Below, piece by piece: positions 25,032 to 36,000 of a stretch of 64,000 nucleotides of DNA. Origin of the DNA: Collybiopsis luxurians FD-317 M1 (Eukaryota; Basidiomycota; Agaricomycetes; Agaricales; Omphalotaceae). A model generated the notes under the pieces. The model had not been told where the DNA came from, did no database searches, and was given only the letters and a program-made list of their open reading frames with translations. A program made the translations under genes and the position numbers. The stretch spans positions 620,001 through 684,000 of the forward strand of contig KN834752.1 in the NCBI GenBank assembly GCA_000827265.1. The letters are read 5' to 3'. Positions within the stretch are counted from its first letter, which is position 1; each line of letters starts with the position of its first letter.

Positions 25032-27222
25032 TCAAGCAGTCCCGTCCCTGGCCTTGATTGCAGCGACGTGTTGAGTGTCGAGCGTGTAGATGTCGGTTCC
25101 TGGAAATACCTGTATAAAAATCAGCCTCCGTCAGTAAGTAGTCCAGAAGTAAAAGCGGACACGCACCATGTAGCCGTCGTTTGCATTTTCGCTGATCACA
25201 GATCCCGCTTGCCTGCAATCGGTCAGAGTCAAGAAAGGGCGCAAAGAATGAAATTGGAAAAAGAAACTGACCAGATCAAATCACCTGTGAGATCTGCACT
25301 TAGAACAGTCTGGTACCAAGTCGTATACACTGCACTCATATTGCTGAGGACGCCAAATTCTTCCAAAATCGCGGGTTTATTGGACTGCTTCATGAAGGTA
25401 GCGTGATCGGTAATCCACTGGGTTCCGAAGGGGTTATCTGGCTCACCCCAGCTTTCCTGTAATTCTCGTATCAGTGTATGCATGGTTTGCCCAGGGCCAA
25501 GCTCACGGGGTATAGATGGAAGGTCCCGAAATCCAGGGTCGAAATGTTGAGATTTGCAGCGAAATCGATCCCAAGACTTGGTCTGTAGCGAACAAAAGGT
25601 CAACACTTCGTTAGGACTTCGATAAGCTTGAGCATACGAGGCTCCGCTGCATAAAGAGAATTAGCACCCGGTAGAACTGAAAATTCGCAACGAGACCAAC
25701 TTGTAAACGAAGATGGGGTTTCCAGGGTCGTTGATGAAGCCTTCGTCGCCGATAGCTACCAAGTGGTTGGTGTCAATAGTCTTGATGAATGCTGACATTT
25801 CTGCAGCCCAGGTAGAAATGGTCGATACTGTGCATGTCCCTGAGGTCGCACTAGTGCAAGTCATGAATCAATCGTTTCAAAAAGTCGATCAGCTTCGATA
25901 CGAACCTCGTTGAACCTTGACATCTGGGTTCATTCGCCAATTCCCAAGCCTAGATCGAAACAGAGAATCAATTATCACGCTAGTTAGGTCGAGACAATAA
26001 AGCACGAACAAAGATGCCCGGCTCATTCAGATAACGAGTTACGAAGGTCTTGACATAGTTTTTGTATGCGGCCTTTGTCACAGATTAGCCTGCAAGATTG
26101 GCAGATCTACAGAGCCGACTCACGATGACGGTCGGATTAGTGTAGAAGAAATCGTGCGGCTGCCCTTGTCCGAGGATTTGATTGACGTACACGTCCATAC
26201 CACCTAGATGTTACGGATTGATACGAAATCGGTAAGCGCTGCACGGACAATGTCCTCACCATAGTCAGACCAATTGTTGGTCCTAGATGCGAATACGAAT
26301 TCAGAAAAGAAAATCATCCGACAAAAAAACTACATACAGAGCTACGATTAGTCTCAGACCATTGGCTTTTGCGAGCGCCACCACATTATCTACAAATCAT
26401 AGTGTTTGATTAGCGCTCTGAAAGCGATTTGAGCTGCTAGAGTCAAACCAAAGTTCTCGAGCCCAGTAGCCCCTGTGTTGATTGTAGGTGTCGCGCCGTT
26501 CCAGCTCTGGTAGAAAGCCACACCATCAGGTGAAGTCACCTCGTTGAATCCCCTGAAACGATCTATATTGGTCATCGTGAACCATTTTTGTAGATTCATA
26601 CCGACCATGTTCTAACTACCGTTGCACCGGTAGCAGCAATATCGGCAAAGGCTTGATTCATATTTGCTTCGTCGTAATTCATGAGTCCAACCTACAAAAT
26701 CATTCGTTCTCATGAATGTCATGCCACTCCATTAGCTAGGTAGTGGGCTTACCCAATAAGAGTTCGCTCTATCGGTTGTATATTTTCAGATCTATTTACT
26801 CGGGTATGGGCAATGGACGAATATTTCTTACCCGACAGCGGTGAATGTTTTGCCGTTCAAAGTGAATTTAGTTCCAGAGGTCTTGACAAAGCCAGTAACA
26901 GTCGCCGTCGGAGAAGGTGCACTTGAGGAGGAGGGTGTCGGTGTAGGTCCAGTCGTTGAGGTAGGAGCAGGAGCCCCGCTCGACGGAACACATTGGCTAT
27001 AGAACGGATTTTGAACAACACAGCTGCTCCCGGCAGCACAGACTGCGTCCCAGTAGTGTCATGTTAGCGCAGTTATACTACCATGTGCCTGTAAACATTC
27101 GACTGACCTGTAGAGCCTGTAAATCCCTCCCCGCCACACTGTCCAAACACTGGGACGGTGGACTGCGAGGTGACGACCGAGATAAGTGGTAGTAAAGAAA
27201 GCAATCCCGAAAGACGTTTCAT
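25032..27222 (-). CDS. Secreted GH5 endo-beta-1,4-mannanase with CBM1 (paralog B)
   Basis: Same architecture as paralog A. Signal peptide MKRLSGLLSLLPLISVVTS, CBM1 (VFGQCGGEGFTGSTV..NPFYSQCVPS), S/T/P linker, GH5_7-like catalytic domain with acid/base WELANEPRC, nucleophile ILEEFG, and the end [19 protein letters not shown]. Landmarks [39 protein letters not shown] and [20 protein letters not shown] match paralog A nearly residue for residue. Many short introns at mostly shared positions support duplication from one ancestor, but the codons for FHLYP are uninterrupted here. Expected to hydrolyse mannan backbones outside the cell. The 5' side lacks a perfect TATAAA; TTAAAAG-like sequence is near 27270. 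Confidence 0.93.
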
Positions 27223-27928
27223 GGCGGCCAGACTCAAAGAAAAGAGTAGGGAGTCAGACGTTTGATTCTGCTTTTAAGATGCGGAAAACCTTGTAAAAAT
27301 ATCGTCATGGTAGTACGAGTTGAAGCGAGCTTTCCCCGGGTGTTACTCACGACGCCTGTGGCTTCAATTGGCAGCGGCCCGCGGCAAACAATGTCGATTT
27401 TCTACAGGTAAATCCATCCGGGTGCAATGACGCAGACTCTACAGCGAACGAGGAAGTTCAGAAACCTTTTATAGAAAGTAGATGCGACCTTTAGGCGAAA
27501 TAACGCCAGACTTGTTCAAGCGGTCAAGCTCGTGGGATAAGAATAGCAATAACCAGAACACGCTTTTGATAACATATGCGTAAGGCTGCGCAAGCAAGGT
27601 AAGTCGATGCAGGCACGCCTTACTTCCATGCAGTATAAAGGGTGGTACTTCTATCATGTTACAAAATTGAACCAAGGCACAAGTCTCATGTGTCTGGGTT
27701 CCAGCAGAGAGCACGAGAGAGTCGCAAATTGGACGAGTGTGGAAGTTCATGTGTATTGGGATATTAAATTGGAATGATGTAGAAAATACATTCTTAACTC
27801 GAGTCACAGTCGACGGTTCAGCTTGCGGAGTATCTTAATACGAAAAACAACTCACGTTTACAGGAAACATACACTGACATACGCTGGCTAGACACCAGCT
27901 GAATAACATCTCAAGCCCCATTTTGCTG
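27223..27928. other. Intergenic region upstream of mannanase B
   Basis: About 700 bp containing the mannanase B promoter and the 3' side of RPC19. Contains no recognisable gene. Confidence 0.4.
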
Positions 27929-28476
27929 TCAATTCTTCTCATCCCATTTTTCGTAGTCTCCAGATTCGACGCTTTCTTGATAAGTCTCTTTGATGGTGTC
28001 GCAAAGGTTATCGAGGTCTTCAAGAGCCTTTATAAGTGCTTGCAAGGATGACAAGTTATCTTGGACAATCTCAGAAATCGAACTAAACTTTAGTAAAAAT
28101 CGAACAAAACAGACCGTACATCTGTATCCGAATCTGGATATTTGGTTCTGAAGGATGTGGTACGCTACAGGAAGACATCAAAGCCTGTACCAGGACAAAC
28201 AGGGATCGAATACTCACCTGTACCCGCAAAATTCAACTTTCGGACTTGACCGAATGTGAGCAACATGCTATAGGAGTAACAATCTTAATTTGATACTTTT
28301 TCATGAGCATCCACCGCAAAGCATTTCCCATTGTATGCGATTCATCTAGAACTTGATATGTAGCTGCAGAAAGATCCGGTGAAGCACCCTTCATCTAATA
28401 GAAAGTGAGAGATGGTTTTCTAGAAAAAGAAAGTGGAACGAACAATACGAATTTTCGGTCTGGCTTCTGTGGCCAT
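27929..28476 (-). CDS. RPC19: RNA polymerase I and III shared subunit AC19 (POLR1D/RPC19)
   Basis: Predicted 112 residues from five exons: 28444-28476, 28297-28394, 28218-28244, 28115-28164 and 27929-28059. The total is an exact multiple of three. One exon is only 27 nt and encodes part of PKVEFCGYS. The alpha-like signature YQVLDESHTMGNALRWMLMK, PHPSEPNIQIRIQ and the ALIKALEDLDNLCDTI helix identify the subunit, which pairs with AC40 in the assembly core of RNA polymerases I and III. A GTTCGT first-exon donor is accepted because only that phase gives RPKIRI-MKGASPD. The upstream 11-bp tandem repeat at 28523-28553 lies in its promoter. Confidence 0.94.
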
Positions 28477-29043
28477 TGTCAGAGAAAGTGAAAAAAAATA
28501 GACGCTCAAAGAGCCGCCGACGCTTTCTCATAACTTTCTCATAACTTTCTCATTGATATTGTACTTGAAACTAAAACTGGGCTAAATTTCATGCAAAGTA
28601 TTGTGTAGCTGGCTCCTGTATTATCATTCGAAAAATAAATGGCAGAAGGATAACATTCTAGTCGAACAATGCGCCTTCATGTTGACAAACACGACCAAAT
28701 ACCAAGCGACTGCACAATGGGTGGATGAATGCCATTATTGTTTATTGGGAATTCGTTCAAAGTCTTCATTGTACAATATACTATTAGCTTTTTTATTCAG
28801 AGTTGAACGCAATGTCCTTTTTTTAGCTTAAAAGCGATGCTTTCCCCGGTCATCCACTATCTCCCCCATCTCGTCTGACAATCGAATATACCCACATACC
28901 CAACATAACATCTTTATCTCAAGGCAGGATCTCCCAGGTGGAACTCTGATCTTCCCGTTTCTCTATAATTTCTTCAACGATTAAGACTTTGCGTATCTTT
29001 ACCTTCCACACCCAATCTTACGTCTTCCAACTCTTTACTTCCA
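28477..29043. other. Divergent promoter region (RPC19 / small proline-rich protein)
   Basis: Separates a minus-strand and a plus-strand gene. Apart from the tandem repeat it is AT-rich, then C/T-rich from about 28900, a composition typical of fungal promoter and 5' leader sequence. Confidence 0.4.
28523..28553. repeat. 11-bp tandem repeat, about 2.8 copies
   Basis: The unit ctttctcataa occurs at 28523-28533 and 28534-28544, followed by a partial copy to 28553. It lies 47 bp upstream of the RPC19 start on the minus strand, so it could be a repeated promoter element or a simple slippage product. Confidence 0.6.
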
Positions 29044-29627
29044 ATGGCTGTTTCTGCATCTTCTGCCTCCGAAAGGGCTATTCTACCTCCGCTTCGCCCC
29101 ATTGCAGCTCCTGTACCCGTACGACTACCCGGGATTGAGCACATCCATTCCTTATATGACTCTCCATGTCCAGTAAGTTCCCGCCTTTATTCGACTTCCG
29201 TCCCCTTCCTCATAATATTTTGCAGTCACGTAGACATCCTTCTAATGCCCCTTATGCCTCCGTACCTCCCTCACGTAAATTCTCCACCTCATCGTCCGTC
29301 ACGAACGAGTCACGATCTCCTTCACCTTCACGATCTGGCTCATTATCCCCGAGTCCAACTCTCGTCGGTCCGGGATGCTCACGCAATCTCCAGCCCTTTA
29401 TGCGACTCGTTCCTTCCGATATGGCCCATGCAGAGGCAGTCGTTGTTGTACCTCCTCCTGGGCCTGAGAACCAAAAGCCGATGCTATTGATTGGTCCTGC
29501 ACTGAAATTGGTCAATCACCCTAAAAGGCAGATTGCCCGCGGTGCACGCATCTATCCGTATCGTAGAGAGTCGAGACCATTTTTGAGTCGAAAATCTTCC
29601 TGGGCTTCAACGGATTGTTCAGATTGA
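29044..29627 (+). CDS. Small serine/proline-rich protein, uncharacterised
   Basis: Predicted 176 residues from exons 29044-29172 and 29226-29627, both whole codons with a GTAAGT donor and TTGCAG acceptor. The N-terminus (LRPIAAPVPVRLPGIEHIHSLY) and the C-terminal MLLIGPALKLVNHPKRQIA plus ARIYPYRRE look like short conserved blocks around a long disordered serine-rich centre. This pattern fits an Agaricomycete-specific family that I cannot name. No signal peptide or domain was found. Splice quality and the ATG context after a C/T-rich leader support the gene. Confidence 0.62.
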
Positions 29628-29982
29628 CAAGGTTAGCATCATGTTCCCTCAGTATGACCTGTACTTACTTCCTATTTAGCATAGGTTACCCTTATCATCT
29701 CTGTATTCTTCGACAACGCAACTGTATTTGTGAACTGGGACCTCCAGCAATTACCACTGTATTTTTACCTCAGTGTATAAGTAGTCAATTTCTGTCTGGA
29801 GTTTTGGGTAGAGTGAATGAAATCATGAATTTTGTCAATCACTTTTTATCTTCTGCGAATTGAGAAGACACCCAGCAAAGTAAGTAGTACAACAGCCGAA
29901 TTGCAAACAAGCAAGAATCTACGCATGATAGATAATAAGGATACATTGCTTCAAAACTTTCCCATATTAATACAGCTCCCAA
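29628..29982. other. Convergent gap
   Basis: Between the small proline-rich gene and the 3' end of the AT-hook coiled-coil gene. AT-rich, consistent with terminator regions. Nothing else seen. Confidence 0.4.
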
Positions 29983-32499
29983 TCAAACTTTTACAGTCGA
30001 CCGTCTCCGTGAAGATTTTTGCTGCGCCTGAGATGCACGAGCTGCTTCCGTAGCCTGAACTTTCCTCCCTGACCCTGCAAACGTAGTTAGTCGTACATAG
30101 GCATACGTCGTTGGGAGATTTCTCACTTGTAACAAGCTCTGAGGAACTCGGATCAGAATCCTCTTTCGCCCCAGTAGATGCTTTTACCGAGTGGCATCAA
30201 AACCCGCGTTTATGAATCGCTAATATCAAAACTCACTTGGATTGAGTCGCAACGAGACTCGGACTGGCCTGAGCGTAGTTATTTCAGGTCTCTTTTCATC
30301 AGAGATTGAATTTTCTCGACCAACAGAAGGGGGGCGTGAAGCGGAATCTTCGGGACGTCCCTCCACCTCTGCTTGCAAAGGATGACTTGGACTATCATCG
30401 ATAGAGCCGGTTGTCAAAATTAAAGCGACGTCCTGTTCAGATGTTCTGCGTCGTTTGGCAGCGTGGTATCCGGGCTCCTGACCACTTGTATTCTCACTAG
30501 CAATTAGAATCGCTTTATCTAGTATTTGCGCAGGTGAGAGACTTATTATCGAATAAATTCTAACAAGCATACCGGGACATGATAGATCTGTTGAGGATGG
30601 CGTTACATTTTTTCTGGGTCGGCCGCGTTTTCGCTTTAAGACTAAAGATTCTCGAACAGCGGTCGATAACAGAGGGGAAGATGGCGATGGCGTTGTGGTA
30701 GGTACTGACGTCTGAGGCTGGGATGCTTCCGCTGCAGCGACGGTAGTAGCCGGTAACAGTGGGTTTTCTGTTTCAACATGAACTTCATCACATGGTATGG
30801 GAACTGTAGATAATTCTGTCAGATGCTGCAAATGAACGAAATCATAACACATACCATCGGGCGGAGGTTCTAGAGGAGTATCTAGAGAATCTGTTCTTGA
30901 CTGGTCCCTGCTCGCTGAAGTCTGCTGCAGAGAAAACTGGAGTAGATTGTGCGAATAGACAAGTTCATCTACAAGAGTCGACATAGCAGGTATCACAGCA
31001 CTTGTCTCTTCTGTAAGTTCACTCGGGAAGTGAAAAGGAGATATCCTGTGTTCCGGGAGGAGGCCGTGAAGCTTTTCCCATAGAGCAAGGAGTCTCGGAG
31101 ACGGTTGCAATGTATATGAGGATTCGTTCATGGACACAAGTCCATGATGGTCGAGAGTGTGAGCTAGTGAAGAGAAACGTTTCTCTAAGTCCATTTTGGT
31201 CCGATCTCCTTTCTCTTGAGCAGCGATAAGCTGACGTCGAAAATCTTTCAGGTACCGTTCTGCTGCCGTCCGGTAATTGGCCATATCTTTCCGAAGCAAG
31301 GCAAGGAGTACCACAAAATCATGTAGAGACAGGCCATACTCCAATTTCAATGAGGCAAGGTCGGATTGAATCCGAAGGGCTTCTCTCTTTGCGGTGTCGC
31401 GTTCCAACTCGGCTGATCGACGCGCATTATCTGCCTCGAGAAAGGCTTCCCGCATTCCCGACAACTCTCGGGAGTGTCGCTCGATATTCCGTGTGGATTC
31501 GATTAACGAAGCCTCTGCGTCGCTAGAACATCGCGAATGCTGAGCTTGAAGGGAAGACAGTTGTTCTTGGATGTGAGTTAATTCCTGATTGCTGGCCAAG
31601 GTGGCACCCTCTACCTGACGTTGCAGGGCAGTGATGATCGAACCAGATTCTCGTCGTAACCGGTCAAGCTCTTCAACGACAAGACGGACGTGAGTAGTGG
31701 AATCTTGGCACTGCGCAGATGCTTCTTCGGCTTTGGTTCGATATTCAGCACTCTCACTAATAGCTGCTTCCAACTTTGCCGCAAAGTCTGTTTCCGCCCT
31801 CTTCTTTTCCTCAAATAGTCGAGTCCGCTCTGCTCTGCTACTTTCTTCTAGAGTTGCGAGTTCCTTCCCTAGCTCTTGTACTCGAATCCTCAGTGATTCC
31901 TCCGAAGACTGGGCACCCGCCAATAGTTTCTCCTGTTCCGCTACAACAGCCCGTAGTGCCTCAGTTTCCTGTTTCGCCCTATGTTCCGCCGCACTGGTCT
32001 CCCGCTTATTCCGTTCAAACACCTGCATTTTGGAATCATGCACTAAGCGTAATTCATCTAGTTCTGCCTGGATATCCTCCTTTTGCCTGGAAGTGTCAGA
32101 CAGCTTCTTCTCCGCTTCCTCCTGCAGAGCCGTGAGCTTCCCTGTGCTTCGGCGGAAAAAGGATATTAAACGCTTGGCCGCGTTACGCGTGCGGTCAATT
32201 TCCACCTCCCGAGCCTTTACTTCCTCCTTTGCTGCCTCAAGCTGCTGTAGTAAATCCAACTGGGGTGTCGATAGCCTTCGTTGAAGACTTTCAAGTTCAT
32301 CCTGAGCCTCTTTTAATTGTGCCTCGACATGCGCCAACTTGGTTTGGCATGAAGCGGTAGCCTTCTCCGTCTCCTGGGTAATGAAAGCGTCGAAAATGGC
32401 AGTGTGGGTATCTAGAGCATGTGAAAGACCTGAAAATAAAGTAGGGCGAAGAGTAGACTGAAGGGGCATCGGAGTGGGAGTTGGACCCTGGTCCGTCAT
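29983..32499 (-). CDS. Coiled-coil protein with AT-hook, uncharacterised
   Basis: About 750-760 residues. The first 450 form a long coiled coil (AHVEAQLKEAQDELESLQRRL, then KRETSAAEHRAKQETEAL). Further on there is an AT-hook (KRKRGRPRKN), which binds the minor groove of AT-rich DNA. The C-terminal region is basic and acidic-serine rich. I extend the gene beyond the frame ending at about 30226: a GTGAGT donor there leads by two exact-phase introns to KEDSDPSSSELVTRSGRKVQ and RRRSTVKV, stopping at 29983-29985. Two further candidate introns are retained in frame (54 nt near 30520-30573 and about 51 nt near 30808-30858); both have GTATG donors and clean acceptors, so they are probably spliced. 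A chromatin or nuclear role is inferred only from the AT-hook. No homologue is recognised. Confidence 0.65.
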
Positions 32500-33019
32500 G
32501 AAGGGCGAAAGTATCCTGGACGGAAAGATGGTACCGAAGGGTTATTGGACCGAGGAACTGATGGAATGATCGCTGATTCTGAGTGTTCACCCAGTATTTA
32601 TTATGTAAGTGATTCCCTGTCGTATATGGCGTCGTTCAGAACGCCGAGCAGCATGAATGGAAACAAAAATGGCAGAATCTCAGGCCAAGGAGGAGGGATC
32701 AATCTTCATGGGCGCTTAAGCTCAACTTCAGCTTTGATAGAGTAAAAAGCAGTATTCAATATAGCAGAAAAAAGGTCTAAAAAGAGTGTTACGGTATTCT
32801 GTGATGCAAATCTGCAGACAAAAAGTACATGAGTAAAAAAAGTAAAAAAGGAATACTAAAACGAGCTGGTACGGGTATCGTCATAACGTGAGAGCAACTT
32901 GAAAAGAAAAAAAAAGAAAGCAAATATCAGAAAATCCCAACAGCTCTGCAGTATCAAACAAGAAGATCGAAATGGAGACGCATACTAAATTACAACGAAT
33001 GTGTGAGTTGCCACAGCGG
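32500..33019. other. Intergenic region
   Basis: Contains the promoter of the AT-hook protein and the terminator of the NUM1-like gene (both minus strand). A-rich runs near 32760-32850 and 32901-32915. No gene seen. Confidence 0.4.
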
Positions 33020-36000
33020 CTACGGGGCTTGACTTTGAACAGTCTTCGCCGAACGTCGAGACCCAAATTTGAATTTACCATCTTCAGTCCTTCCTCTACC
33101 CCATGAGAACAGACTGGCACCGCCGCCTTCATGTTGAGAATTCACGCTACCGGTACGAGAACGGAATGACCAAGCAGAAGGCGATACTGGCCTTGCGGGT
33201 CCGTTCGTGCTACTGGTTCCAGTGTGGTCGTTCTGCGACCCGGATTCATGAAGATGGTGATGGTGGTGGTGGTGATGGTGGTGCTTGCCCGAATGTCCGA
33301 CGGTATGCTTTCCATCACAGCACGCCCGAACATTTTCCAGACCCTCAAAACCTTCATCAGACAATGAATCACCGTGAAGTTCAAAGTCCAAATCATCGTC
33401 ATCGTCAAGTGCAGGGACGTCCACAAACGATTTCGACGGACTGTAAGGGCTCTCAGGTCCATTCCAGCGAAGATACTCAGCGGCAGGAGTGCCTGCTCGT
33501 CGTCCGACGGAGCCCCCCACCGATATTTGTGATCGACTACGCTTGCCGCGGGGTGTGGTATTGAACGGCGCATCACTTCGGAGACTCCTGCCACTGCGTT
33601 GACTTTGGGGGCTCGAGTTCAACGCCAGTAGTCGGTCCTCTGGAAGGAACCCTTCGCCCGAGATGGGACTATCAGGAACTACAGTATTATTTCCAGGAGC
33701 CATGCCTGGACCAGGAGTATGTCTGGCCAACAGGTACTTCAGAGACTAGATAAAGGCAAGTGAGGGACAATATCGAAATCAAAATGTTCGACATACGTTT
33801 AACCAAATCTCATGGCGCTCCTTCGTCGGCGCTGTAAATTTCATCTCCCGTTGAGGAGTAGATACTACAACGCTGTACTGGTACAAGCCCGGTGGCATAG
33901 GATTGGGATCAAGTACTTGCCTCACGCCTTCTATGTAAGCTAGAAATTGACAATTTGAGAAGGAATTTTTGAATGGAAAAGGAAACTTAAGACTCACCAC
34001 TCTTCGCGCTAGACTCTGCAACATTGGTTGAGTTAGGATCGGCAGAACTCCAATACAGTGTCTTGGTGTACGGATGAACCCAGAAGAAACGTTTGTGTCT
34101 AGCTGAGCCATATCCTTTACCTATCGCTTTCCGAGTATACTTGTATAGGAACTCCCCAATCATGGTCTGCGTAATGGCATGAATTATGGCAGGATCGGTC
34201 GGGTTCATCGGAGGACCACGACCCGTAAGTGGATCTCCCGGCAAATTAAACTTGCTCGGAGTGACAGAGGCGTTGGGGTTAATGTTCTGGTTATGGGAAC
34301 GATTCAAGTAAGGATGTTGTTCAGATGACATTGATGACCGCGGAGAGGCGACGTCGGAGGTTAGGGATGTCGTTGAAAGTCCCGGTCGTTCACGATCTCG
34401 CAAAGAAGACGATGGCGTTCCAGATAGGTGCATTGTTGCATACCCTGTCGGATTTGCGGCCGAACGGAAACTGCTAGTTGACGGGGGTTGTCGAAGGCCT
34501 GCTTGAGACGGAGGCATACTCGAACCATGCTGTCGCATAGCAAGACCGCTTCCTCTTCCACTAGGAACAGAAAGTACTGAGCCGAACGTAGGTGTTGTGG
34601 CTCGTTGTATAAGTTCTGGTGGCGGAGGAGACGAAGGTCTTGGAGGAGGTACATCCGACGACCCCGTCGAATTTGTGGGTATTCTCCGTTCTGGGATGAA
34701 CGCAGGCGGAAGCATACTTCCGGAAGGAGGCGGGGCTCTAGGAGGTGGAGGAAGCGACATCATTGGAGGTTTGGTCTTATCGACAATAGTAGACGGCATC
34801 CTCGAACGAGTGCCGTTCGACGCATCGTCAAAGACTGAAGATACAGCAGAATCCATCGACTGCCGACGATCGTGTAAAGCTTTGGTGTTACTGATAATGG
34901 TAGCAAATCCAGTGGCGGTCTCCTTGAAGACGCTGGCAGAAGGAGAAGGTGTAGGGGCGGAAACAGACCCTGAAGAAGCTGACACTGGTGGAGCAGAAGG
35001 AATGAACTGGAATTGATGTTTACTCGAAGAACCCACTCGATATAATGCTGGAGAACTCGGGGATGACGCGAGAGGTTCTGCGGAAGACGGAGCGTTCGTC
35101 TGCAAAGTAGGTGCAGTAGCCGGCGCCGGCAGGACCCACTCATCCGTCTGAATCGAAATCTCCTTGACCTCAGGTTTGGGTTCAACCTTGTATTCCTCTG
35201 GCGGGATATCGGCCCCTACACTCTTGGAGTCATACGAAGCCTGTGGAATCGTCACTGCAGCTTCGGAGCCGGCAGGCGTACCATAGAATGAAGAGGAACG
35301 GAAGGAGCTCGGGGGATGCCCTCGTCGCATCGGCAGTCGGGAGGCTTTGATGCTCTCCCCGTCATCCAGCTCCGAATCTGACCCTTCATTGTCGGTCATC
35401 GTCATCATAGAATGGAAGTCGTCCCGAGATGCAGACGCAGAAGAAGGTACAACACTTTGTCTGGCATCCTCGTAATCGTCAGTATCAGTCTCCGTATCAG
35501 CACCAGTTTCTGTCTCATCCCCATTGTCATTATCACCACCAGCATCCAAAGAGGCGAGGAAAGCTCTTCGAGGCGCGTTTTTGATAGTCGAGTTGCCTGC
35601 CGAACTTCCGATGGAGATGTCTCCCGGTACGAGAGTCGTCCTTCTTTCACGAGGCGGTACCCCCATCATGTACGCTTCCTCTTCCACGTCAGTCTCGGTA
35701 GAGGCAACTTCATCGACCATGTGCGCTTCTACCGCTGCATCGGCCATGTCAGGAGAAGGATCTGTGTTAGTACTCATGGACCTCACGGCCACAGAAGGGG
35801 GATTATGTTGGACACCAGCCTCATCGCGGGCTACCGGTGACTCTATATTTGTTTGGATAGAGGCTTCAACCAAAACAGGACTAGGTGGTGAAGGTAGTAC
35901 CGCAATAGGTTCTTCTACCGGCTCATGTTGTACAGAAGTTTCGGAGAACACTTTCTGAGGAGTGGACGGGATGGGCTCTGGTTCGGTTTGACATCCGAAT

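Noticed and set aside
31697..32284. 195-residue serine/cysteine-rich frame on the plus strand
   Set aside because: Antisense shadow of the glutamate/lysine-rich coiled coil; composition is the mirror of E/K codons.
34597..35016. Glycine-rich plus-strand frame
   Set aside because: Antisense shadow of the proline/serine-rich NUM1 centre.
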